Origin: Sporichthya polymorpha DSM 43042
GTDB taxonomy: Bacteria; Actinomycetota; Actinomycetes; Sporichthyales; Sporichthyaceae
Assembly (NCBI RefSeq): GCF_000384115.1
Contig: NZ_KB913029.1
Location: forward strand, 2,204,907-2,268,906
Reading direction: 5' to 3'
Length of the DNA: 64,000 nucleotides
Shown: positions 24,368 to 32,918 of the stretch, piece by piece
Position numbering within the stretch: the first letter of the stretch is position 1
Layout: each line of letters begins with the position of its first letter
The notes under the pieces: model-generated
The model's database searches: none
The model's input: only the letters and a program-made list of their open reading frames with translations
Told to the model about the DNA's origin: nothing
Position numbers and translations under genes: made by a program

Positions 24368-26428
24368 ATGGACACCACCGCCGGTCTGCCGTTCCCGCTC
24401 GGTGCCACGCCGAGGCCCGGGGGCACGAACTTCGCCGTCGCCTCGGAGGTGGCGGACTCCGTCGAGGTCTGCCTGTTCGACGAGGGCGGGGGCGAGACGC
24501 GCGTCGAGCTGCCGGAGCGGACGGCGCACGTCTTCCACGGGTTCCTCCCCGAGGTCGGGCCGGGGCAGCGGTACGGGCTCCGGGTGCACGGCCCCTGGGA
24601 CCCGGCGAACGGGCTGCGGTGCAACCCGAACAAGCTCCTGCTCGACCCCCATGCGACGGCGGTGGACGGCGAGGTCGTCTGGGGCGAGGCGGTCTTCGGC
24701 CACACCTTCGACGACCCGGGCCGCCGGAACGACGAGGACTCGGCGGCCTCGATGCCCAAGTGCGTCGTCACCGACCGGGCCTTCGACTGGGGCGACGACG
24801 CGCCGCCGCGGATCCCGCTGGCGGAGTCGGTGATCTACGAGACCCACGTCAAGGGCATCTCGGCGCGGCACCCGGACGTGCCGAAGGAGATCGCCGGCAC
24901 CTACGCCGGGCTCGCGCACCCGGCGATCGTCGACTACCTCACCGACCTCGGTGTGACGGCCGTCGAGCTGCTGCCGGTGCACCAGTTCGTCCAGGACAGC
25001 CACCTGCTGGAGAAGGGGCTCCGGAACTACTGGGGCTACAACAGCATCGGCTTCCTCGCCCCGCACGGGGAGTACAGCTCGGCGGGCACGGCGGGCGGGC
25101 AGGTGAACGAGTTCAAGGAGATGGTGAAGGCCCTGCACGCCGCGGGCCTCGAGGTGATCCTCGACGTCGTCTACAACCACACCGCCGAGGGCAACCACCT
25201 CGGCCCGACGCTCTCGCTCAAGGGCATCGACAACCCGTCGTACTACCGCCTCGTCGAGGGCGATGCCGCACACTTCTTCGACACCACCGGCACGGGGAAC
25301 AGCGTCAACGTCGGGCACCCGATCCCGCTCCGGCTGATCCTGGACTCCCTGCGCTACTGGGTCACCGAGATGCACGTCGACGGGTTCCGCTTCGACCTCG
25401 CGACGACCCTGACCCGCCAGGACGGCCGCGAGGACATCCACTCCGCGTTCCTCAACCTCGTCCACCAGGACCCGGTCCTCGCGCCGGTGAAGCTCATCGC
25501 CGAACCGTGGGACATCGCGGGTTACCAGGTCGGCGGGTTCCCCGCCCGATGGGCCGAGTGGAACGGCAAGTACCGCGACTCGGTCCGGGACTTCTGGCGG
25601 GGCGCCGACGGCGAGCTCGGCGAGTTCGGCCTGCGCCTGACCGGCAGCGGCGACATCTACTCCAGCGACCGGCGGACGCCCACCGCGAGCGTCAACTTCG
25701 TCACCGCGCACGACGGGTTCACCCTCGCCGACCTCACGGCCTACAACGACAAGCACAACGAGGCCAACGGCGAGGACAACAACGACGGCGAGTCCCACAA
25801 CCGCTCGTGGAACTGCGGCGCTGAGGGCGACACCGACGACGCCGACATCCTCGAGCTGCGTGAGCGCATGCGCCGCAATTTGCTCGGAACACTGCTGCTC
25901 TCCGCCGGGGTGCCGATGATCCTCGGCGGCGACGAGATGGGCCGCACCCAGGGCGGGAACAACAACGCCTACTGCCAGGACAACGAGATCTCCTGGTACG
26001 ACTGGGACAACGTCGACGAGCACCTGTTCGCGTTCACCAAGACCGCGATCGCGCTGCGCCGCGACCACCCGGCCCTGCGTCCCCGCGAGTACCTGCGCAC
26101 CCCGGAGGGCGGGGTCGCGCAGATGGTCCTCTACCGGCCCGACGGCAAACAGATGCAGGCCGAGGACTGGCAGAACCCGATCGCAAAGACCCTCGCGGTC
26201 GCGCTCGACGGCCGCCTCATCTCCGACGCCGACGGCGAGACCACCCGCGACCGCCTGCTGCTCCTCATCAACGCCCACTTCGAACCGGTGGAGTTCACGA
26301 TCCCCACCGGCCGCGGCTCCTGGCGGGTCGTGCTCACCACGGACGACCCCGACCCTCTCGATCCCCTCAGCGCGGGAGACGTCATCGCCGTCCGGGACCG
26401 CTCACTGCTCCTGCTGCACAGCGACTGA
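24368..26428 (+). CDS. glgX: Glycogen debranching enzyme GlgX (GH13)
   Basis: A 686-residue GH13 isoamylase-type enzyme that cleaves alpha-1,6 branches of glycogen. An N-terminal CBM48-like domain (about 10-100) precedes the TIM barrel. Catalytic residues are Asp343 (DGFRFDLA), Glu379 (AEPWD) and His448/Asp449 (TAHDG). VVYNHTAEG and the [19 protein letters not shown] region are GlgX hallmarks. ATG (CGCGCCATGGAC) gives the family start [14 protein letters not shown]. No other glycogen gene is adjacent. Confidence 0.96.
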   Translation: MDTTAGLPFPLGATPRPGGTNFAVASEVADSVEVCLFDEGGGETRVELPERTAHVFHGFLPEVGPGQRYGLRVHGPWDPANGLRCNPNKLLLDPHATAVDGEVVWGEAVFGHTFDDPGRRNDEDSAASMPKCVVTDRAFDWGDDAPPRIPLAESVIYETHVKGISARHPDVPKEIAGTYAGLAHPAIVDYLTDLGVTAVELLPVHQFVQDSHLLEKGLRNYWGYNSIGFLAPHGEYSSAGTAGGQVNEFKEMVKALHAAGLEVILDVVYNHTAEGNHLGPTLSLKGIDNPSYYRLVEGDAAHFFDTTGTGNSVNVGHPIPLRLILDSLRYWVTEMHVDGFRFDLATTLTRQDGREDIHSAFLNLVHQDPVLAPVKLIAEPWDIAGYQVGGFPARWAEWNGKYRDSVRDFWRGADGELGEFGLRLTGSGDIYSSDRRTPTASVNFVTAHDGFTLADLTAYNDKHNEANGEDNNDGESHNRSWNCGAEGDTDDADILELRERMRRNLLGTLLLSAGVPMILGGDEMGRTQGGNNNAYCQDNEISWYDWDNVDEHLFAFTKTAIALRRDHPALRPREYLRTPEGGVAQMVLYRPDGKQMQAEDWQNPIAKTLAVALDGRLISDADGETTRDRLLLLINAHFEPVEFTIPTGRGSWRVVLTTDDPDPLDPLSAGDVIAVRDRSLLLLHSD

Positions 26429-26434
26429 GCTCCG

Positions 26435-26500
26435 TCAGGCGTAGAGCGCCTCGATGCGATCGGCGTAGAGCTCGTGGGCACGACCCGTGACGACATCGCG
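26435..26500 (-). pseudogene. Remnant of an acyl-CoA ligase C-terminus
   Basis: Read on the minus strand, the last codons before a TGA spell [15 protein letters not shown]. This closely resembles the conserved end of long-chain fatty-acid-CoA ligases (KYAD-I-ALY). Nothing upstream in any frame continues the enzyme. It is most likely the tail of a deleted gene. Chance cannot be excluded for so short a match. Confidence 0.35.
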
Positions 26501-26590
26501 GCCGTCGCGATCCGCGTCCCGTCGGCCTGAACGATCCTTCGATGTGACCGGGTCGACCGTCGTTTCCGGCCCCTTTTCATTTTTCTGAAC

Positions 26591-26617
26591 TAGAATCAGA
26601 TGTAATGCTGAGGAGGG
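26591..26617 (+). promoter_or_regulatory. Promoter -10 and ribosome-binding site of the universal stress gene
   Basis: TAGAAT (26591-26596) is a good -10 in an unusually A/T-rich tract (from about 26572), with no convincing -35. AGGAGGG (26611-26617) is a strong ribosome-binding site close to the ATG. The implied leader is short. Confidence 0.45.
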
Positions 26618-26620
26618 AAA

Positions 26621-27079
26621 ATGGCTGACCAGCAGCGTTACATCACCGTCGGAGTCGATGGTTCGGAAGGGGGCCGTCGGGCCCTGTCCTGGGCGATCCG
26701 GCACGCGGTCGCCGTCGGCGCGGACGTTCAGGTCGTCACCGCCTGGTCGTGGGACGGGATGGCCTTCGCCGCCGGCAACACCGGTGGCCCGCACGAGGCG
26801 CGCGCCTACGCCGAGAAGGTCCAGCGCACCGACATCGACAAGGTGCTCAGCGAGATCGACGGCCCGGTGCCGGTGATCACGACGCGGGTCGTGGAGGGAC
26901 ACCCGACGGCGGTGCTCGTCGCGGCCTCGAAGGGCTCGGAGCTGCTCGTGCTCGGCAGCAACGGCCGCGGCTTCCTCGCCTCCACGCTGTTCGGCTCGGT
27001 GAGCGAGTCCGTCGTCCGCCGGGGCAGCACCCCCGTCCTCGTGGTGCCCGCGCTGGCGCGCGTGGCTGTTGCCGCCTGA
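26621..27079 (+). CDS. Universal stress protein (UspA family)
   Basis: A 152-residue single-domain Usp. The start YITVGVDGSEGGRRALSWA and the ATP-binding signature GSNGRGFLASTLFGSVSESV (G-x2-G-x9-G-S) indicate the nucleotide-binding subgroup. Such proteins are induced by starvation or hypoxia in actinobacteria. A family-A palindrome follows the stop, then the acetyltransferase/acyl-CoA synthetase and deacetylase genes. Some actinobacterial Usp proteins are acetylated by cAMP-linked acetyltransferases, so the neighbourhood may be meaningful. Confidence 0.93.
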   Translation: MADQQRYITVGVDGSEGGRRALSWAIRHAVAVGADVQVVTAWSWDGMAFAAGNTGGPHEARAYAEKVQRTDIDKVLSEIDGPVPVITTRVVEGHPTAVLVAASKGSELLVLGSNGRGFLASTLFGSVSESVVRRGSTPVLVVPALARVAVAA

Positions 27080-27086
27080 CCTTCGC

Positions 27087-27141
27087 GCGTAACGTCAGCG
27101 GGACCGAGCGCTATGGCGCGCGATTCCGCTGACGTTGCGGG
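27087..27141. terminator. Palindromic terminator, repeat family A copy 2
   Basis: An imperfect palindrome with the same layout as 23696-23754: GTAACGTCAGCGGGA, an inner GCGCTAT-GCGC, then CCGCTGACG. It starts eight bases after the usp stop. The arms differ from copy 1 at several positions, but outer pairing is largely kept. Confidence 0.7.
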
Positions 27142-27154
27142 GTACGGAGGAGAC

Positions 27155-29863
27155 GTGGGCGAGCACACGTTGACTCTTGGACCACCGGACCCGGTGGACG
27201 CGCTGGCGGCTGACGGCTCCTACGTCCGGATCCGGCCGGCCGGGCCGGGGGACACCGATGCGCTCGTCGAGCTGCACGACCAGGCCTCGGCCCGGTCGCG
27301 CTACCTGCGGTTCTTCACCAACGACGCGAACGCCGGTCGCCGCTTCGTCACGCACCTGATGGCACCGCCGGCCGCGGGGGAGCAGCCGCCGGTCGTCCTG
27401 CTCGCCGAGCGCAGCGGGGCCGTGGTCGCGATGGGCGCTTACCTGCCCTCGTCGGCGGTCGAGGCCGAGGTCGCGTTCCTGGTCGCGGACTCCTGCCACG
27501 GCCTCGGCCTCGGGACGCTGCTGTTGGAGCAGCTCGCCGCCGTCGCCCGCGAGCGGGGCATCCGGCGGTTCCGGGCCGAGGTGCTGCTGGAGAACCGGGC
27601 GATGGTCGGGGTCCTCGTCGACTCCGGGTTCGCCGAGCGCAGCGAGCCCGACGGGCCGACGACGTCGATTCTCCTCGACACCGCCCTCGACGACCGGGCG
27701 CTGCGCCGCATCCTCGACCGCGAGCGGATGGCCGAGAACCGGTCGCTGGACCGTCTGCTCGCCCCGCGCAGCGTCGCGGTCGTGGGGGCCGGGCGGCTCG
27801 AGGGTCCGGGTCACCGCGTCGTCCGCAACCTGCTCGCCGCCGGCTTCACCGGCTCCGTGCACCCGGTGAACCCGACGGCCCGCGCGGTGCGCGGCGTGCC
27901 CGCGGTCGCGAAGATCGGGGACATCTCGCCGCCGGTGGACCTTGCCGTGATCGCGGTCCCCGCGCCCGCGGTGCTCGACGTCGTCGCCGAGTGCGGCCAG
28001 GCCGGGGTCGCCGCGGTGCTCGTGATCTCCGCCGGGTTCGCCGAGGCGGGGCCCGAGGGCCGGCAGGCCGAGGCCGAGCTGCTTTCGGTCGTCCGCCGCT
28101 ACGGGATGCGCCTGGTCGGGCCGAACTGCCTCGGCGTCGTGAACACCGGCCCTGACGTGCGGCTCAACGCGTCGTTCGGACTCGAGATGCCGCCGCCCGG
28201 GGGGCTGTGTCTGGCCTCGCAGTCCGGGGCCGTCGGGATCGCCGTGCTCGACGCGGCGAGCCGCAACGGGCTCGGCGTCGCGGAGTTCGTCTCGCTCGGC
28301 AACAAGGCCGACGTCTCCGGCAACGACCTGCTGCTGGAGTGGTGGCGCGACCCGCGGGCCGACGTCATCGGTCTGTACCTGGAGTCGTTCGGCAACCCGC
28401 GTCGCTTCGCCCGTATTGCGCGGCTGGTCGCCTCGGACAAGCCCGTGCTCGTCGTCAAGGGCGGCCGGTCGAGCCGGGGCAGTCGGGCCGGGGCTTCCCA
28501 CACCGCGGCCGCGGCGACGCCGGACCGCGTGCTCGACGCCCTCTGTGCCTCGGCCGGCGTCGTGCGGTTGGACTCGCTGCCCGAACTGCTCGACGTCGCG
28601 CGCCTGCTCGCCGGGCGCCCGCTGCCGCAGGGGTCGCGGCTCGCCGTCCTCGGGAACGCCGGTGGCGGCGGGGTGCTTGCGGCCGACGTGGCGTCCGCGG
28701 CCGGCCTCGAGGTGCCCCCGCTGACGGCGCCGACGATCGAGGCGTTGCGGGCCCTCGGCCCGGTCGACACCGACGGCAACCCGCTCGATCTCGGCGCGAC
28801 CGCGTCCGCGGCGGCGCTCGCCGAGGCCCTGCGCATCGTCGCCGGGTCCGGGGAGGTCGATCTGGTGGTCGCGGTCGTGGCCTCCACCGGCGACAACGAC
28901 GCCCCGGGCGCCCTCGACGCCATCGCCCGCGCGGCCGCGGAATGCCCCGAGGTGCCGGTGACCGTCGTCGCGCTCGGCGCGGTGACCGGCCCGCAGCGCA
29001 TCGAGACCGATGGCGTCCGCATCCCGATCTTCGAGTTCCCCGAGACGGCTGTGCGCGCGCTCGGGCACGTCGCCCGGTACGCGGCCTGGCGCCGGCGGCC
29101 ACAGGGTGAGGTGCCCCAGTTGGCCGGCGTCGACCTCGCCGCCGCCCGCACGCTGCTCGACGAGTTCCTGGGCGCGAACCGCGAGGGCGGGTGGCTCCCG
29201 CCGGTCGAGGCCGCGACGTTCCTGCGCGCGATCGGCATCGACGTCGCGCCCGGCGTCGTCGTCACCGACCCCGACGCGGCCGAGGCGGCGGCGACGCAGC
29301 TCGAGTACCCCGTCGTCCTGAAGAGTGCGGTCCCCGACCTCGTGCACAAGACCGACCGGGGCGCGGTGCGCACCGACCTGCGCGCCCCGTGGGAGGTCCG
29401 CGCCGCCTACGCGGCGGTCGTGCGCGCGGCGGAGGATCCGCGCGTCCTCGTGCAGCCGCTCGTGACGGGTACGGAACTGCTGATCGGCCTCGCCCGCGAC
29501 CCGGACTTCGGCCCGGTCGTCGCCGCCGGCAGCGGTGGCGTCCTCACCGACCTCGTCGGCGACCGGGTGTACCGGGGCCTGCCGCTCACCGACGTCGACG
29601 CGACGGAGATGATCGCCGGGCCGCGGATCGCCCGGCTGCTCGCCGGGTACCGTGGCGCGCCGCCCGTCGCCATCCCCGCGGTGACCGACGTGCTGCACCG
29701 GGTCGCGGTGCTGGCCGAACGCTTCCCGGAGATCGCCGAGCTCGACCTCAACCCGGTCATGACCGGACCCGACGGCGCGACCGTGGTCGACGCGCGGATC
29801 CGCGTCATCCCCGCCGGCCCCGAGCCCGACCCCTACCGCCGGCGCCTCTCGCCCGCCCGCTGA
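27155..29863 (+). CDS. GNAT acetyltransferase fused to NDP-forming acyl-CoA synthetase-like protein
   Basis: A 902-residue Pat-type protein. The GNAT domain (about 20-165) has the acetyl-CoA loop HGLGLGTLLLEQL. The acyl-CoA synthetase part has a CoA-binding domain (about 200-330, VAVVGAGRLEGP), the ligase region with SQSGAVG, His449 (SHTAA) in the position of the phosphohistidine, and a C-terminal ATP-grasp segment (VVLKSAVPDLVHKTDRG). In the Pat family the synthetase part is often inactive and senses ligands while GNAT acetylates lysines. The His is kept here, so activity is possible. GTG with GGAGGA upstream was chosen to clear the palindrome. The deacetylase gene follows at 16 bases. Confidence 0.92.
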   Translation: MGEHTLTLGPPDPVDALAADGSYVRIRPAGPGDTDALVELHDQASARSRYLRFFTNDANAGRRFVTHLMAPPAAGEQPPVVLLAERSGAVVAMGAYLPSSAVEAEVAFLVADSCHGLGLGTLLLEQLAAVARERGIRRFRAEVLLENRAMVGVLVDSGFAERSEPDGPTTSILLDTALDDRALRRILDRERMAENRSLDRLLAPRSVAVVGAGRLEGPGHRVVRNLLAAGFTGSVHPVNPTARAVRGVPAVAKIGDISPPVDLAVIAVPAPAVLDVVAECGQAGVAAVLVISAGFAEAGPEGRQAEAELLSVVRRYGMRLVGPNCLGVVNTGPDVRLNASFGLEMPPPGGLCLASQSGAVGIAVLDAASRNGLGVAEFVSLGNKADVSGNDLLLEWWRDPRADVIGLYLESFGNPRRFARIARLVASDKPVLVVKGGRSSRGSRAGASHTAAAATPDRVLDALCASAGVVRLDSLPELLDVARLLAGRPLPQGSRLAVLGNAGGGGVLAADVASAAGLEVPPLTAPTIEALRALGPVDTDGNPLDLGATASAAALAEALRIVAGSGEVDLVVAVVASTGDNDAPGALDAIARAAAECPEVPVTVVALGAVTGPQRIETDGVRIPIFEFPETAVRALGHVARYAAWRRRPQGEVPQLAGVDLAAARTLLDEFLGANREGGWLPPVEAATFLRAIGIDVAPGVVVTDPDAAEAAATQLEYPVVLKSAVPDLVHKTDRGAVRTDLRAPWEVRAAYAAVVRAAEDPRVLVQPLVTGTELLIGLARDPDFGPVVAAGSGGVLTDLVGDRVYRGLPLTDVDATEMIAGPRIARLLAGYRGAPPVAIPAVTDVLHRVAVLAERFPEIAELDLNPVMTGPDGATVVDARIRVIPAGPEPDPYRRRLSPAR

Positions 29864-29879
29864 CCCGACAGGAGACCCG

Positions 29880-31082
29880 ATGCCCGACGAGCGTTCCTGC
29901 CCCACCCTGCTCGTCGCCGGCGACGGCGCCGCGGCCTACGACCTCGGCGACGGGCATCCGATGCGCGCGGTGCGGGCGGCGCTCGCGGTCGAGCTCGCGC
30001 GGGCGCTCGGGGTCGCGGAACGCGCCGGCTGGACCGAGGTCGTCGCCCCGCCCGCCGCCGACGAGCAGCTGCGGCTCGTGCACACCGAGACCTACGTCGC
30101 GCTCGTGCGGCAGGCCGAGCGATTGCCGGAGGCGATCCTCGCCGGGTTCGGGCTCGGCACCGAGGACACCCCGGTGATCCCGGGTCTGCACCAGGCCGCG
30201 GCTGCGGTGGCCGGCGCGACGATCGCGGCCTGCGAGGCCGTGTGGTCCGGAACGACGCGGCACGCGGTCAACCTCGCGGGCGGCCTCCACCACGCGATGC
30301 CCGGCCACGCCAGCGGCTTCTGCGTCTACAACGACGCGGCCATCGGCATCGCGACGCTGCTCGCCGCCGGTGCGCGCCGCGTCGCGTACGTCGACCTCGA
30401 CGCGCATCACGGCGACGGCGTCGAGAGGTGCTTCGTCGACGACCCCCGCGTGCTCACGATCTCACTGCACCAGGACGGGCGGACGCTGTTCCCCGGCACC
30501 GGGGCGGCCCACGACACCGGCGGCGACACGGCGCCCGGCAGTGCGGTGAACGTCGCGCTCCCGCCCGGGACCGACGACGCCGGCTGGCTGCGCGCCTTCC
30601 ACGCCGTGGTGCCCGAGCGGATCCGCGCCTTCGGCCCCGACGTGATCGTCACCCAGTGCGGGTGCGACGCCCACCGCAACGACCCGCTCTCGGACCTGCA
30701 GATCTCGGTCGAGGGCTTCACGGTCGCGTACGAGGCGATGCACGACCTCGCCCACGAGACCAGCGCCGGGCGCTGGGTCGTCCTCGGCGGCGGGGGTTAC
30801 GACCTCGGCGACGCGGTCCCGCGGTCGTGGGCCCAGCTGCTCGCGGTCGTCAGCGGTTCGGCGGTGGCCCCGGACACGGAGCTTCCCGGGGACTGGCGCG
30901 CGCAGTCCGAGACCCTGGTGGGTCGCGCGGCCCCGACCGTCCTCGGCGACGGTGCGGACCCGACGTGGCGGGGCTGGGAGACCGGCGCCGACCCCGAGCA
31001 CGCCCTCGACGCCGCGATCCTCCAGACCAAGGCCGCCCACCGGAACGCCGGGATCGTGCCGATGGTCGGCGAGCTGTTCTGA
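29880..31082 (+). CDS. acuC: Histone-deacetylase-like acetoin utilisation protein AcuC
   Basis: A 400-residue class I/II-type zinc deacetylase. The active-site stretch HHAMPGHASGFCVYNDAA holds the tandem His. YVDLDAHHGDGVE carries the zinc Asp and His ligands, and GCDAHRNDPL the second Asp. A C-terminal GGGGYD closes the site. The family removes acetyl groups from lysine of acyl-CoA synthetases. It lies 16 bases after the acetyltransferase gene, so the pair can write and erase the same mark. A small DUF385 gene follows at 10 bases. Confidence 0.93.
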   Translation: MPDERSCPTLLVAGDGAAAYDLGDGHPMRAVRAALAVELARALGVAERAGWTEVVAPPAADEQLRLVHTETYVALVRQAERLPEAILAGFGLGTEDTPVIPGLHQAAAAVAGATIAACEAVWSGTTRHAVNLAGGLHHAMPGHASGFCVYNDAAIGIATLLAAGARRVAYVDLDAHHGDGVERCFVDDPRVLTISLHQDGRTLFPGTGAAHDTGGDTAPGSAVNVALPPGTDDAGWLRAFHAVVPERIRAFGPDVIVTQCGCDAHRNDPLSDLQISVEGFTVAYEAMHDLAHETSAGRWVVLGGGGYDLGDAVPRSWAQLLAVVSGSAVAPDTELPGDWRAQSETLVGRAAPTVLGDGADPTWRGWETGADPEHALDAAILQTKAAHRNAGIVPMVGELF

Positions 31083-31092
31083 CGGATCGTCA

Positions 31093-31494
31093 GTGCGTCC
31101 GCCGCCACGCCTCCCCGACATCCTGCGCCCGCTCGCCCGGGCGACGGTCAACCGCCACCAGCTCCGGACCGCGGGTGGCCCCGGCGCGCGGGCGGCGCTG
31201 ATCCGGCACCGGGGCCGCCGCTCCGGCCGGACCTACGAGACCCCGGTGACCCCGACCCCGATTGACGACGGCTTCCTCATCGCCCTGCCCTTCGGTGACC
31301 GCGCGGACTGGGTCCGCAACGTCCTCGCCGCCGGGGAGGCGACGCTGATCCGTGAGGGGGTCGAGCACGTCGTCCGGGACCCGGAGGTCGTCCCGATGGC
31401 CGACGTCGCGGACTGCTTCGACCCCGGGGACCAGCGCGTCCACCGCCGCTTCGGCGTCGACCTTGCCCTCCGCCTCCGCCTACGGACCCGGTGA
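31093..31494 (+). CDS. DUF385 nitroreductase/F420-dependent family protein
   Basis: A 133-residue split-barrel protein. GRRSGRTYETPVTPTPID, DDGFLIALPFG and DWVRNVLAAG are the typical elements of the deazaflavin (F420)-dependent nitroreductase family represented by Ddn. Members reduce quinones or bind F420, but no substrate is known here. GTG start, ten bases after acuC. No F420 biosynthesis gene is in the window. The gene ends just before a GTGTCACCC-family palindrome. Confidence 0.85.
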   Translation: MRPPPRLPDILRPLARATVNRHQLRTAGGPGARAALIRHRGRRSGRTYETPVTPTPIDDGFLIALPFGDRADWVRNVLAAGEATLIREGVEHVVRDPEVVPMADVADCFDPGDQRVHRRFGVDLALRLRLRTR

Positions 31495-31515
31495 ATCTGG
31501 GGTGACACCCTCTAC

Positions 31516-31550
31516 TTCGTTGATAAGGGGTGTCACCCCTTATCAACGAA
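31516..31550. terminator. Palindrome family C, copy 1 (GGGGTGTCACCCC type)
   Basis: Perfect 17-base arms (31516-31532, 31534-31550; TTCGTTGATAAGGGGTG) surround one base. A smaller GGGTGACACCC hairpin (31499-31509) precedes it. The convergent gene on the minus strand ends inside the palindrome at 31533, so FVDKG is read from it. The GGGGTGTCACCCC core recurs at 51.6 kb. Confidence 0.75.
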
Positions 31551-32414
31551 TGGGCGGGCGATGCGGCCCGGCGGGGGAGCGGCGAAGGCGTCGGGGTGGA
31601 GGGCCCAGGCAAGGGCCTCGATGCCGTCGACGAGGCCGGGACCCGCCTGGACGACGTAGTTCGCGGAGTCGATCGCGACGATCGGGAGGCCGGGGAGGCG
31701 CTCGGCGACCGCGGCGCTCTGCTCGATCGCGGCGTCGAGGCCGAAGCCGCAGGGCGCGACCACGACGACGTCGGCCGCGGGCAGGTCCTCCCACGGGATG
31801 CTGACGCTGCGGCCGCCGTCGATCGAGCCGACCGGAATCCCCCCGGCGTGCCGGACGAACTCGGGAACCCAGTGCCCGGGCAGGAACGGCGGGTCGGTCC
31901 ACTCCAAAACGAGGACCCGCGGCCGCGGCCGGTCGCCGACGCCGTGGGAGACGACGTCGACGCGGCGGCGCAGGGACCACGCGAGTTCGCGGCCGACCTG
32001 CGGGACCCCCGCCGCGGCGGCGACGGTCTCGACGTCGAAGAAGACGTCGGAGAGGTAGCGCGGGTCGAGGGAGACGACCGCGGCGTCGGTGCCGATCGCG
32101 CGGCACGCGTCCTCGACGGTCCCGGCCGGGAGCGCGCACACCCGGCACAGGTCCTGAGTGAGGATCAGATCCGGTTTCAGCGCGGCGAGCGCGGCCCGGT
32201 CCAGTTCGTACATCGGCAGCCCGGCCGCCGTTCGGTCGCGGACCCACGCGTCGATCTCGGCGGGACTGAGCCCGTCCGGGATCGCGGTGTCGACCACGAC
32301 CGGCACCCGGTCCCGCAGCGAGCACTCGAACGTCACCGCGACCAGGTCGTCCGCAAGGCCCAGCGCCCGCACGATCTCGGTCGCCGCGGGCAGCAGAGAG
32401 GCGATCCGGGGCAT
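31533..32414 (-). CDS. Cobalamin-binding (BtuF-like) metal-receptor protein
   Basis: A 293-residue helical-backbone metal receptor. PRIASLLPAATEIVRALGL is the family start, and ECSL, LILTQDLCRVCALP and WEDLPAADVVVVAPCGFG are characteristic of the cytosolic cobalamin-binding branch. There is no signal peptide or lipobox, so it may act inside the cell rather than as a BtuF importer subunit. No permease is nearby. The ATG is clear. The last five codons lie in a palindrome, which may have altered the original end. Confidence 0.85.
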   Translation of the reverse strand: MPRIASLLPAATEIVRALGLADDLVAVTFECSLRDRVPVVVDTAIPDGLSPAEIDAWVRDRTAAGLPMYELDRAALAALKPDLILTQDLCRVCALPAGTVEDACRAIGTDAAVVSLDPRYLSDVFFDVETVAAAAGVPQVGRELAWSLRRRVDVVSHGVGDRPRPRVLVLEWTDPPFLPGHWVPEFVRHAGGIPVGSIDGGRSVSIPWEDLPAADVVVVAPCGFGLDAAIEQSAAVAERLPGLPIVAIDSANYVVQAGPGLVDGIEALAWALHPDAFAAPPPGRIARPFVDKG

Positions 32415-32434
32415 GACCCCAGGGTAGGCAGCGA

Positions 32435-32785
32435 TCAGTCGTCGGGTTCTTCGGTGTGCTCGGCGTGCGCGGAGTGCCCGGCGTACCAGTCCGCGTAGGG
32501 GGTGTTCTTCGCGAGATGCCGGTTCCAGTCCGGCGCCCCGTCGGTCCACCACACCGGCCCCCGCTCGCCGAGGGCGCGCTTGGCAGCGTCGACCTGCTCC
32601 CGCGCCCGCGTGCGGGCGTCGTCGTCCCCGGCCTGCATCGCGGCCTGCTTGGCCCGCCGGGCCGCCATCAGGTCGGAGACCAGGCGCTCGCGGGCGTCCT
32701 CGGACAGCGCCGGGTTCGACCGCCGCCACAGCCGCCCGCGCACGACGACGTACCGGTCGTCGGGGGTCACGAGTGGTTCGGCCAT
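32435..32785 (-). CDS. Conserved hypothetical protein
   Basis: A 116-residue charged protein, start MAEPLVTPDDRYVVVRGRLW. The central helix is Arg/Ala rich (LMAARRAKQAAMQAG), and a conserved tail GERGPVWWTDGAPDWNRHL ends with NTPYADWY. The same block order occurs in unnamed proteins of many high-GC bacteria. No activity is known to me. It ends 20 bases before the cobalamin-binding gene starts, in the same direction, and may be cotranscribed with it. Confidence 0.75.
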   Translation of the reverse strand: MAEPLVTPDDRYVVVRGRLWRRSNPALSEDARERLVSDLMAARRAKQAAMQAGDDDARTRAREQVDAAKRALGERGPVWWTDGAPDWNRHLAKNTPYADWYAGHSAHAEHTEEPDD

Positions 32786-32918
32786 GGCGGAACACTTCCG
32801 CAGGACGGCCCGTCCATGTACTACACGTTCTTGACGTGACGCGGGAAACGCGTAGCGTATCGCCGGATGGGCCCGCCCCGGCAGGATGGGCCCGAGTCGC
32901 CGAGGAAGGGACGTCCCG

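Noticed and set aside
27095-29905. Long minus-strand frame opposite the acetyltransferase/synthetase gene
   Set aside because: No domain is seen, and the plus strand encodes a full family protein with intact motifs.
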